Source: an uncultured Treponema sp. (GTDB lineage: Bacteria > Spirochaetota > Spirochaetia > Treponematales > Treponemataceae). From it: a stretch of DNA of 62,330 bases. The DNA lies in the NCBI GenBank assembly GCA_947177175.1, contig CAMWTK010000007.1, forward strand, positions 1-62,330. Reading direction: 5' to 3'. Below, piece by piece: positions 8,492 to 15,886 of this stretch. The notes beneath the pieces are model-generated. The model was given only the letters and a program-made list of their open reading frames with translations. It made no database searches and was not told the origin of the DNA. The position numbers were made by a program, and so were the translations under genes. Numbering within the stretch: position 1 is the stretch's first letter; each line of letters starts with the position of its first letter.

Positions 8492-8519
8492 AAAGCCCAC
8501 CCGATTTTGAGTGGGCTTT
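8492..8519 (-). terminator. Rho-independent terminator after the SDR gene
   Basis: Stem AAAGCCCAC/GTGGGCTTT with a 10-base loop. On the minus strand it is followed by a T6 run. It lies 16 bases beyond the SDR stop codon and just before the tlpA-like gene. Confidence 0.9.
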
Positions 8520-8534
8520 CGGTATGGGTTATGC

Positions 8535-9344
8535 TTACGACGGCTGTTTTCCGATGTAAGCCAGAATGCCGCCGTCAACATACAGGATATGTCCGTTCAC
8601 TGCGTTTGATGCGTCGGAAGCAAGGAACACGGCCGGTCCTGCCAGTTCTTCGGGATCGAGCCAGCGTCCTGCCGGTGTCTTTGCGCAGATGAACTGGTCA
8701 AACGGATGCCGTGAGCCGTCGGGCTGCTTTTCGCGCAACGGAGCGGTCTGCGGCGTGGCGATGTATCCCGGTCCAATGCCATTGCACTGAATGTTGTCCC
8801 CGCCGTATTCCGAACAGATATTGCGCGTCAGCATTTTGAGACCGCCTTTTGCCGCCGCATAAGCGGAGACCGTCTCGCGTCCAAGCTCGGACATCATAGA
8901 ACAGATATTGATGATTTTTCCGTGGCCTTTTTTGATCATGCCCGGCAGAACCGCCTTTGACACGATGAACGGAGCGTTCAAGTCCACGTCAATAACCTGC
9001 CGGAATTCTTCCGCCTTCATCTCCAGCATGGGAATGCGCTTGATGATACCCGCGTTGTTCACGAGGATGTCCACCACGCCAACGTCTTTTTCGATTTTCT
9101 TGACGGTTTCCTGCACGACCGCTTCGTCGGTAACGTCGCAGATATAGCCGTGCGCGTCTATGCCCGCGTTTTTATAGTTTGCAAGACCTTTTTCCAGCTG
9201 CTCCTGCCCGCGGTCATTGAACACGATTTTTGCGCCCGCCGCGGCAAATGCCTTTGCAATCGCAAAACCGATTCCGTAAGAAGCACCCGTCACCCAAGCG
9301 ACTTTTCCCGTAAGGTCAAAATCCTTCATTTTGAATTCTGCCAT
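8535..9344 (-). CDS. SDR-family oxidoreductase, gluconate 5-dehydrogenase-like
   Basis: A 269-aa classical short-chain dehydrogenase. The nucleotide-binding motif TGASYGIG is at 19-26, NNAG follows in the central fold, the catalytic Ser is in ICSMMSE and the catalytic pair is YAAAK. The N-terminal FDLTGKVAWVTG and the PGYIATP(Q)T segment resemble gluconate 5-dehydrogenases (D-gluconate to 5-keto-D-gluconate, NAD(P)H), but substrate specificity cannot be read from sequence. The start at 9344 was chosen for its GGAGGAAT ribosome site; an upstream in-frame extension lacks conservation. The gene is monocistronic with its own terminator. Confidence 0.85.
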   Translation of the reverse strand: MAEFKMKDFDLTGKVAWVTGASYGIGFAIAKAFAAAGAKIVFNDRGQEQLEKGLANYKNAGIDAHGYICDVTDEAVVQETVKKIEKDVGVVDILVNNAGIIKRIPMLEMKAEEFRQVIDVDLNAPFIVSKAVLPGMIKKGHGKIINICSMMSELGRETVSAYAAAKGGLKMLTRNICSEYGGDNIQCNGIGPGYIATPQTAPLREKQPDGSRHPFDQFICAKTPAGRWLDPEELAGPAVFLASDASNAVNGHILYVDGGILAYIGKQPS

Positions 9345-9670
9345 GCTCTGATTCCTCCAAATCTGTTGTCCGCCCGTACACCAAAAATGCCCGGCAGACA
9401 CATTTTTTCTATAATAAATCACAAATCCGCAATCGTCAATGCCCGCGCGGGGGAAAATGTGAAGTTTAAAAAGTGTTCCTTTGTGCCACCAAAGCCCCCG
9501 GGCAGAATTTATTTGCGGAAATACGTGCGGCGGTATTTTAAAATCGTAACTCGTACTCCTACAAAATCTGTACGGCACAATGCCCGTATTTTTGCTGCTG
9601 CCGCTATTCGCATTGTGCTATTGTTAATGCACGGCGTTTGCTATCGGCATAGACAAAGTGTGCTACCGGC

Positions 9671-9834
9671 GATAGACGAACTTTGCTACTGTAAGTAGCA
9701 CGTTTCGTGTTATTGGCGATAGACGAACTTTGCTACCGTAAGTAGCACACATCGTGCTATTGGCGATAGACAAACTTTGCTACCGTAAGTAGCACATATC
9801 GTGCTACCGGCGATAGACGTTTTGTGCTGTAAGC
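9671..9834. repeat. Tandem array of 47-bp units (3 full, partial copies at both ends)
   Basis: Three units of exactly 47 bp begin at 9671, 9718 and 9765, with a degenerate partial before and a 23-base partial after. Each starts GATAGACGAACTTTGCTAC and contains a hairpin TGCTAC-CGTAA-GTAGCA. A second pairing possibility is TAGCAC...GTGCTA. The array lies in the 531-bp gap 9345-9875, in which I see no gene. The rest of the gap shows no clear feature apart from AT-rich stretches upstream of the SDR gene. Confidence 0.92.
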
Positions 9835-9875
9835 GATCGCACAGCAGTGGTGAAAATGTAAAAGGACAATTTTTT

Positions 9876-10442
9876 TCACACAGCGTTCTGCTGGCGCGCG
9901 GCGATGTCTTTGGCGAATACGGTGCGGAACACTTTGCGCACGAACGGCTGAATAAAGAACATCTGCGTAAAGAACGCGAACGGCACGTTAAAGCACATCA
10001 GTTTGAGCCAGTTTGCCAGCAGCGTCAGCCCGTTGAATCCCGCGTAGTACGGATAGTACAAGAACGCGGCGAGCAGACTCATGGCGGGACACATCAGGCA
10101 GACGGTCGCCGTGATGACTGCAGACTCAAAAATGGTCGGGTTGTCCTTGCGCGGGTCAAATTTCCGGCAGGCAAGCCGGAACGACACGGGGCTTCCCATG
10201 CACACTTCCAGTGTATAGGCGAGCACGAATTCAATGAGCACGACCGCCCAAATCGGCACCATGTTCCCGAACATATACACGCCGCCCTGTTTGCGCAGCG
10301 CGTCAAGGACGCTCGCCGTCTGGTTTACCTGCATGAGCGCGTTTCCGTTCACCACGTACAGGCTGAAAAAAACAAAGGCGTGCACGGTCACTACCACCGT
10401 AATGAACGCGAACACCATCCGCTGAAATTGATTTCTTGGCAT
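9876..10442 (-). CDS. DUF2798-like membrane protein
   Basis: A 188-aa protein with about four transmembrane helices arranged as two similar halves: helix 1 in FAFITVVVTVHAFVFFSLYV, helix 2 near VPIWAVVLIEFVLAY, helix 3 in ITATVCLMCPAMSLLAAF and helix 4 in NVPFAFFTQMFFIQPFVR. The PxxRxxF tail is typical of DUF2798 proteins, which have no known function. The much longer open frame upstream of Met at 10442 is antisense to the TPR lipoprotein gene and was discarded. The ribosome site is GAGGTAAC. Confidence 0.7.
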   Translation of the reverse strand: MPRNQFQRMVFAFITVVVTVHAFVFFSLYVVNGNALMQVNQTASVLDALRKQGGVYMFGNMVPIWAVVLIEFVLAYTLEVCMGSPVSFRLACRKFDPRKDNPTIFESAVITATVCLMCPAMSLLAAFLYYPYYAGFNGLTLLANWLKLMCFNVPFAFFTQMFFIQPFVRKVFRTVFAKDIAARQQNAV

Positions 10443-10465
10443 TTCTGTTACCTCTTCGTTTAAAT

Positions 10466-10495
10466 TTGACAAAAAAACGAAAAAAATGCAATGAT
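10466..10495 (+). promoter_or_regulatory. Probable promoter of the TPR lipoprotein gene
   Basis: TTGACA (10466-10471), 18-bp spacer, AATGAT (10490-10495), then 7 bases to ATG at 10503. The -35 is perfect but the -10 is weak. Confidence 0.4.
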
Positions 10496-10502
10496 AGAGA
10501 TT

Positions 10503-11159
10503 ATGAAAAAACAAACGATTTTTTGCTTTTTTTGCGCTTTTTTTGTGGCTGCGGGCATGATTTCCTGCGCAAAACCGGGCGACAACACCGTCCGGCAGGC
10601 AATGCAGGCGTTGGGAACGGGCGAATACGATACGGCGCTCCAGTTTTTTACGCAGGCGTTGGACGAAGACACCAATTATTCGCCGGAACTGCTGTACACG
10701 TTCATTGCCAATGTGTACGTGAATCAGGGCGAATACCAAAAGGCGATTGCCGCGCAGGAATCGTCCCTTGCCCTTCGTGCGGAATACCGCGGCTTTGTTT
10801 CGCTCGGTATGCTGTACCATTTGGTAAAGGACGACGAAAAAGCCGCCGCCGCCTATCGGAACGCAATTGCTTTGGACGGCAAAAACGCCGAAGCGTATGC
10901 AAGTCTTGGTGCACTTTACCTGGGGCAGGACGATACGGCACAGGCAATTCCGCTGTTGGAAAAAGCCGCCGCGCTCGAACCGAACATTGCCGTGATTCAG
11001 GCGAACCTTGCCGTCGCCTACGCCTTTGCGGGCGAACGCGAAAAAAGCGACGCGGCATTGGAAAAAGCCCGTGCGCTCAAATGCGAGAACATCGAGCAGT
11101 TTGAGGAAAAAATCGCGGAACAGCAGGATGCGTCGCGGCAACTCGCTCCCGCGCCGTAG
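10503..11159 (+). CDS. TPR-repeat lipoprotein
   Basis: A 218-aa exported lipoprotein: hydrophobic signal, lipobox GMISC (Cys 22), then about four to five tetratricopeptide repeats (for example ALQFFTQALDED, YQKAIAAQESSLAL, AAAAYRNAIALD, AIPLLEKAAALE). TPR lipoproteins usually serve as assembly or scaffolding factors at the inner or outer membrane; no partner is evident here. It is transcribed divergently from the DUF2798 gene. ATG at 10503 is preferred over the upstream 10491 because it begins the charged signal sequence MKKQ. Confidence 0.85.
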   Translation: MKKQTIFCFFCAFFVAAGMISCAKPGDNTVRQAMQALGTGEYDTALQFFTQALDEDTNYSPELLYTFIANVYVNQGEYQKAIAAQESSLALRAEYRGFVSLGMLYHLVKDDEKAAAAYRNAIALDGKNAEAYASLGALYLGQDDTAQAIPLLEKAAALEPNIAVIQANLAVAYAFAGEREKSDAALEKARALKCENIEQFEEKIAEQQDASRQLAPAP

Positions 11160-11195
11160 ATTTTCGTGCCGTGTCTTTTTCTTTTCCGCTTATTC

Positions 11196-11204
11196 TGCTA
11201 TAAT
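11196..11204 (+). promoter_or_regulatory. Extended -10 element of the HisA-IE gene (leaderless type)
   Basis: TGC-TATAAT (11196-11204), a perfect extended -10, ends 6 bases before ATG at 11211. No convincing -35 hexamer is seen, as is usual for extended -10 promoters. Confidence 0.6.
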
Positions 11205-11210
11205 TGACTC

Positions 11211-12512
11211 ATGGTAATTGCTTCAATCGATTTGAAAGACGGTCATATCGTCCAGCTGAAAAACGGCAAGGACTTGGTTTTGCAGCGCGACGATGCGGAC
11301 GCGCTGATTGCAGATTTTGATCGGTACGGCGAAGTCGCGATCATCGACCTTGATCAGGCGTTGCGCAACACGGACGAAAAAGGAAATACAAAGAATACGG
11401 ATCTGCTCAAGCGTCTGCTGCGGCGCGGAAACGTGCGTGTGGGCGGCGGAATCCGCGACGTAAAGAAAGCGCGGGAACTCATTTCGCTCGGCGCGGAAAA
11501 GGTTATTGTGGGAAGTGCCGCATGGAATCCCGCGCCAAAGCCCGGCGAATCAATCCTGAACACGGCGTTTTTGGAAGAACTGAACAAGGCAATCGGCAGG
11601 CAGCGCGTGATTGTCAGCGTAGACGCAATCAACGGCAAGATTGCCGTCAAAGGCTGGACGGAAACCGTGGACATTCCGCTGATTGACGGCGCAAAGGAAG
11701 CCGAGAAATACTGCTCTGAATTGCTGTTCACCTGCGTAGAAAAAGAAGGGTGTATGCAGGGAACGGACATGGAAGCCGTGCGGGCTTTGCGCGCCGCTGT
11801 CAGATGCCGTGTGGTCGCGGCGGGCGGCGTTCATTCGCTTGAGCAGGTAACCGAGCTGGAAAAGTTGGGCTGCGACGTACAGCTGGGCATGGCATTGTAC
11901 ACGGGCGCAGTGCGTTTGGCGGATGCGTTCGTTTCCTGCCTGAACTGGGAAAAGACGGGCGACCTGCTTCCTGTGATTGCACAGAGCATTTCCGGCGAGG
12001 TGCTGATGACCGGCTACGCAAACCGCGCGGCGTTCGCACGGTCGTTTGAGACGGGAAGACTGACATTTTACAGCCGCACACGCAACGCGCTGTGGACAAA
12101 AGGTGAGACGAGCGGACATTTCTTGGAGCTGGTCAAAATGCGCGCCGACTGCGACCGCGACAGCGTACTTGCCACAGTCATTCCGCACGGCGGAGTCTGC
12201 CACACGGGCAGTTTTACCTGCTTCAGCTCTGCTCCCGACGAAAAATCTTCCTTGGAGCGGCTGTACGCGACGATTTGCGAACGCTTTGCCAATCCACGTC
12301 CCGGCAGCTACACCGCCACGTTGGACGCGACGCGTGTGCGTGAAAAAATCATGGAAGAAGCCGAAGAACTGTGCGACGAGGCTGAGAACAAAGCCGATGT
12401 CATCTGGGAAGCGGCAGATTTGCTGTACTTTGTGAGCGTTTTGCTGTACAAAGAGAACGTAACATGGAAAGACGTGTACGACGAACTCGACCGTCGGCAC
12501 AAAGAAAAATAG
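11211..12512 (+). CDS. Trifunctional histidine biosynthesis protein HisA-HisI-HisE
   Basis: A 433-aa fusion. Residues about 1-235 form a HisA-type beta/alpha barrel (start MVIASIDLKDGHIVQL, NVRVGGGIRD, VIVGSAAWN, VSVDAINGK, AAGGV): the ProFAR isomerase. Residues about 240-345 are HisI, PR-AMP cyclohydrolase, with LMTGYANRAA, LWTKGETSGH, DCDRD and GVCHTGSFTCF (Zn-binding Cys and His). Residues about 345-433 are HisE, PR-ATP pyrophosphohydrolase, with EEAEELCDEA and DVIWEAADLLYF. These are steps 2, 3 and 4 of the pathway in one chain. No other his gene is in the window. IDLDQA, where HisA has IDLDGA, and the loss of some barrel loops leave a small doubt about HisA specificity. It is followed 9 bases later by the acyltransferase gene. 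Confidence 0.88.
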   Translation: MVIASIDLKDGHIVQLKNGKDLVLQRDDADALIADFDRYGEVAIIDLDQALRNTDEKGNTKNTDLLKRLLRRGNVRVGGGIRDVKKARELISLGAEKVIVGSAAWNPAPKPGESILNTAFLEELNKAIGRQRVIVSVDAINGKIAVKGWTETVDIPLIDGAKEAEKYCSELLFTCVEKEGCMQGTDMEAVRALRAAVRCRVVAAGGVHSLEQVTELEKLGCDVQLGMALYTGAVRLADAFVSCLNWEKTGDLLPVIAQSISGEVLMTGYANRAAFARSFETGRLTFYSRTRNALWTKGETSGHFLELVKMRADCDRDSVLATVIPHGGVCHTGSFTCFSSAPDEKSSLERLYATICERFANPRPGSYTATLDATRVREKIMEEAEELCDEAENKADVIWEAADLLYFVSVLLYKENVTWKDVYDELDRRHKEK

Positions 12513-12521
12513 GAGAATCAC

Positions 12522-13421
12522 ATGGCTGGCATTTCAATCCGCGAAAAATACGGCGACATTCTGACACAACTTGCACAGGTTTCTGTGGCAGCGGACAAAA
12601 TAAATGAGACGAATGTCTACCAAAAAGCGAATCCGCAGACACGCAAATTCATCGACGTGCTCGTAGGCGATCATTTGGCAGAAGGCAGCCGCCTTGAAAA
12701 CAAAGAGAACTGGCGCGCATTTTTTGACGCGGTAAAGGCGGGAAAGTCAGGGCTGATTCTCATGGAGCATTACAGCAATGCCGATTTGCCCGCGCTCTGC
12801 TGGCTTTTGGAACACGATTTGGGCGAAGAAGGCAAAGAACTTTCACGCAAAATCGTTGCGATTGCGGGCATGAAACTGAACGAAGCAGATCCCGGCGTAA
12901 AGGCATTTGCGGAAAGTTTTAGCCGGGTCGTCATTTATCCTACGCGCTCGCTCATACAGACAGAAGAAAAAGCGCAGACGGAAGAAGAAAAACTGAACGA
13001 AGAAAAGAAAGCGCGCACGATTAACTTGGCGGCAATGCGCGCCATGGACAAATGCAAGCGCGACGGCGAAGTCATTTTGGTGTTTCCCAGTGGAACGCGC
13101 TACCGCCCCGGTCACCCCGAGACAAAACGCGGTCTGCGCGAGATAGACAGTTACTTGCGTATGTTCGACGTAATGGTCTTGGTCACCATAAACGGACAGA
13201 TTCTGTCGATAGACCCGGACAATCCCGACGACATGCTCGCCGACAAACTGGACCGCGCCGTACAGATTTTTGCGGCAAGCCCTGTCTTTGCCTGCAAACA
13301 GTACCGCAAAGATTACCTTGCGTCGTTGCCTGCCGACCATCCCGACCCCAAACAGGCGATGATCGACCACGTAATGGAACAATTCGACGTGCAGCACGCG
13401 GAAATCGCAAAGCTATTGTAG
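12522..13421 (+). CDS. Glycerolipid acyltransferase (PlsB/PlsC-like)
   Basis: A 299-aa protein with the HxxxxD acyltransferase motif HYSNAD (His 83, Asp 88) and the block FPSGTRYRPG that binds glycerol phosphate in PlsB/PlsC proteins. A charged Glu/Lys-rich insertion (about 150-165) separates the two. No clear membrane helix is present, so it resembles soluble or peripheral glycerol-3-phosphate acyltransferases more than PlsC. It probably acts in phospholipid synthesis, but the acceptor is uncertain. It has a strong AGGAG ribosome site and is probably co-transcribed with the HisA-IE gene. Confidence 0.8.
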   Translation: MAGISIREKYGDILTQLAQVSVAADKINETNVYQKANPQTRKFIDVLVGDHLAEGSRLENKENWRAFFDAVKAGKSGLILMEHYSNADLPALCWLLEHDLGEEGKELSRKIVAIAGMKLNEADPGVKAFAESFSRVVIYPTRSLIQTEEKAQTEEEKLNEEKKARTINLAAMRAMDKCKRDGEVILVFPSGTRYRPGHPETKRGLREIDSYLRMFDVMVLVTINGQILSIDPDNPDDMLADKLDRAVQIFAASPVFACKQYRKDYLASLPADHPDPKQAMIDHVMEQFDVQHAEIAKLL

Positions 13422-13441
13422 CCGCCGCGCACTGTCTGCGC

Positions 13442-15169
13442 CTATTTTATCTGTTCCAACCGATGCTCAAGCTCCACGATTTTGGTGTGGATATAGTGGT
13501 CAACCGTGTATTTCTCTAGGATACCGAGCGGTTTGCGCTGCGCGTCCACAATACAGATTGCTTCCGTGTCGTGTTCGGCAAAGAGCTGGTAGGCTTCGGG
13601 CAGCGGAGTCTGCGGCGTACAGACTGCGGACGGCTTTTCCATCAGTTCAAACGCCGGCATCATCTCTGCGAACGCGCCGATATGCATGGCGTCTTTTATG
13701 CGCGCGAGTGAAATCTGCCCGGTCAGCAGTCCGTCCTTTCCGCGTACCTCGTAATTCATGTTCTCATGCTCAGTAAAACTGCGGATAAGCGTACCGATTT
13801 GTTCGTTCTCATTCACTATCGTGTAGCTCGTAGCCTGACAGACCGGCACGTTTCCCGCCGTAATGTCGCGGACAAGCGACTTTCTGATGATGTCTTCCTC
13901 AGTCACATTCAGCCCGACCTCACCGGCTTTGCTCACGCCGTACTTGACGCAGATCGGACCGAGTATTTGCACGATGAACGTTGTCGCCGTAATTATCAGC
14001 ATAATCTGTGGGCCGATTGAATCGGGAAAGTCGTTTCCTGCCGCAATGCTCAGCCCGATTGCCACTCCCGCCTGACTTAACAGGCAGAACGGCAACCATT
14101 TGTGCACGGTCTTCGGTGCGTGTGTCAGCCGCGCCCCCAGCCGTGCGCCGATTGTCTTTCCGAGTGTGCGCCCGCCCACATACAAAAGCACGATAAGCGC
14201 AAAGAACGGCGTCAGAATCCACACGTTCAGCTTTGCGCCCACGGTGACAAAGAACAGCACATACACCGGCGGCGTAAAGCGTTCCACTAGCTTGAACAGC
14301 GGGCGCGTCTTTTTCTGCGCAAAATTCGTCATAAAAAAGCCGATGAACATAGCGGAAAGCATATGATCCAAGCCGAGCAAATCGCAGATTCCCGTGCTTA
14401 AGAACAGAATCCCCAGTGAAAAGCCGAGCACCCGCCCGTCATCGTCCATCGTATGCCGTAAAATCAGGCTGAGAACAAAGCCGAATCCCAGCCCGATGAT
14501 GACCGAACCTAAAATATCATAGGCAATTGCGCCCAGCTGCGCCGTGAGCGAAATGCCGTTCCCACCGAGCAGCGGCGCGGAAATCGTTGCGGCAACGGCG
14601 TACAGCATGAGCGCAACCGCGTCGTCCATAGCGACAATGCCCAGAATCGTAGTGGTAAGCGGGCCTTTGGTACGGTATTCGCGCAGCACGTCAGTGGTTG
14701 CGGCGGGCGCGGTCGCTGCGCAAATCGCGCCGAGCAGTAAGCCGAGTGCAACAGAATAAGGCAATTTCCGCGTTGCCACAAACGCCGCGCCGCCCGTCAG
14801 TATGCCGACCACAAAGAACGGCGTGATTGATTCGCCAAGCAGAATGCCCACGAACTGTTTGCCGTATTTTTTGATGACATCGATTTTCAGCTCCGCGCCG
14901 ACCAGAAAGCCGATGAGCGAAAGCGCAATCGTGCTGACGGGATTCAACGCCGCGACCGTTTCCGGACCGAGTACCCACGTACCCGAAACGCCGAGCAGAA
15001 TGCCCACGACGATGTAGCCGACCACCTGCGGAATCTTCAGTTTCTGAAAAATCCGACCGCCAACCGAGCCGAAAAAAAGTATGATGCCCAAAAGAAGCAC
15101 GAACCGTGCGCCCGAAAGCGTAAGAATCTGCATGGCAGACGGCAGCAGATGCGCAAAAGGATTTTCCAT
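13442..15169 (-). CDS. CPA2-type cation:proton antiporter with C-terminal CBS domains
   Basis: A 575-aa membrane protein. About twelve transmembrane helices occupy residues 15-400, with the CPA2 hallmark segments GYIVVGILLG, LIGFLVGAELK and the cation-site region GIVAMDDAVALMLYA (paired Asp). The C-terminal cytoplasmic part (about 430-560) looks like a pair of CBS domains (LTGQISLARIKDA; TPLPEAYQLFAEHDTEAICIVDA) that would bind a nucleotide and gate transport. The ion (Na+ or K+ against H+) cannot be told. The ribosome site GGGGAC precedes the start. It is divergent from the SH3-like secreted protein gene. Confidence 0.88.
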   Translation of the reverse strand: MENPFAHLLPSAMQILTLSGARFVLLLGIILFFGSVGGRIFQKLKIPQVVGYIVVGILLGVSGTWVLGPETVAALNPVSTIALSLIGFLVGAELKIDVIKKYGKQFVGILLGESITPFFVVGILTGGAAFVATRKLPYSVALGLLLGAICAATAPAATTDVLREYRTKGPLTTTILGIVAMDDAVALMLYAVAATISAPLLGGNGISLTAQLGAIAYDILGSVIIGLGFGFVLSLILRHTMDDDGRVLGFSLGILFLSTGICDLLGLDHMLSAMFIGFFMTNFAQKKTRPLFKLVERFTPPVYVLFFVTVGAKLNVWILTPFFALIVLLYVGGRTLGKTIGARLGARLTHAPKTVHKWLPFCLLSQAGVAIGLSIAAGNDFPDSIGPQIMLIITATTFIVQILGPICVKYGVSKAGEVGLNVTEEDIIRKSLVRDITAGNVPVCQATSYTIVNENEQIGTLIRSFTEHENMNYEVRGKDGLLTGQISLARIKDAMHIGAFAEMMPAFELMEKPSAVCTPQTPLPEAYQLFAEHDTEAICIVDAQRKPLGILEKYTVDHYIHTKIVELEHRLEQIK

Positions 15170-15216
15170 GATGTCCCCGAATTCCTGATTTTTTCCAGTA
15201 TACTGACTTTTTCCGT

Positions 15217-15245
15217 TTGAGAAAAGACAGCGCGTGTGCTATACT
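15217..15245 (+). promoter_or_regulatory. Promoter of the secreted SH3-like protein gene
   Basis: TTGAGA (15217-15222), 17-bp spacer, TATACT (15240-15245). The expected transcription start near 15252 leaves a 28-base leader that carries a GAGGTAG ribosome site. Confidence 0.7.
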
Positions 15246-15279
15246 GCGGTGTATCATCTTATCAAACGAGGTAGCGAAC

Positions 15280-15768
15280 ATGAGAAAACTGATGATGATT
15301 GTCATGGCGGCAGTGTGCTGTGCGGCGTTGTCTGCGGCAGAATTTGAGAAAGACACGAAAGCCTACGTGGCGGAAAAGACGGCAAAACTCAAATCCTCTG
15401 CGGGTCTGTTCGCCAGGACGGTGGCGACCGTAACGTATGGTGACGTTGCCACCATTATTGAGAGCGGGGCAAAGCAGACGCAGGTGCAGATTGGCAAAGT
15501 GACCGGGTGGATTGAGAATTCCGCGCTCACCGCAAAAGAGATTGCCAAAGAAAACGATATGTCCGTGCGTGAGTCTGCCGAAGAACTTGCCCGCGCGGCA
15601 AAGGAAGCCGCCGCGGCGGTGGGCGCAGTCCTCAAGGACGACTTTCAGAAACTCGGCGAAGAAAGCGGAAAGGCTGCTGGCGAAGTCAAGGAAGCCACTG
15701 CCGACATGGCTGGCCGTCTGAAAGAAGCGGCAAAAGGCTTTGCGGACGCGTTCAGCGAGTCTGAATAG
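15280..15768 (+). CDS. Secreted SH3-like protein with helical tail
   Basis: A 162-aa exported protein. The signal peptide (MRKLMMIVMAAVCCAALSAA) is followed by a bacterial SH3-like segment (about 25-85: VTYGDVATIIESG then VTGWIENSALTAKE), the kind that binds cell-wall peptides. The C-terminal 75 residues are an Ala/Glu/Lys-rich amphipathic helix. A likely role is envelope binding or sensing. Start chosen at 15280 from the signal peptide and the GAGGTAG ribosome site; the frame is open further upstream through the promoter. Confidence 0.72.
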   Translation: MRKLMMIVMAAVCCAALSAAEFEKDTKAYVAEKTAKLKSSAGLFARTVATVTYGDVATIIESGAKQTQVQIGKVTGWIENSALTAKEIAKENDMSVRESAEELARAAKEAAAAVGAVLKDDFQKLGEESGKAAGEVKEATADMAGRLKEAAKGFADAFSESE

Positions 15769-15886
15769 CGCGCCCCTGCCCAAAGACAATGTATATATCC
15801 CCGGTGGCACACGCCAAAATTCTCACTGAGGTTTTGAAATGTCGTAAGCGACGTTTCTTGCAGATTTTTCATTTCCGTGCGCGTTT

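Noticed and set aside
9671..9834. CRISPR array or attachment site
   Set aside because: The 47-bp units are themselves repeated without spacers, and no integrase is near.
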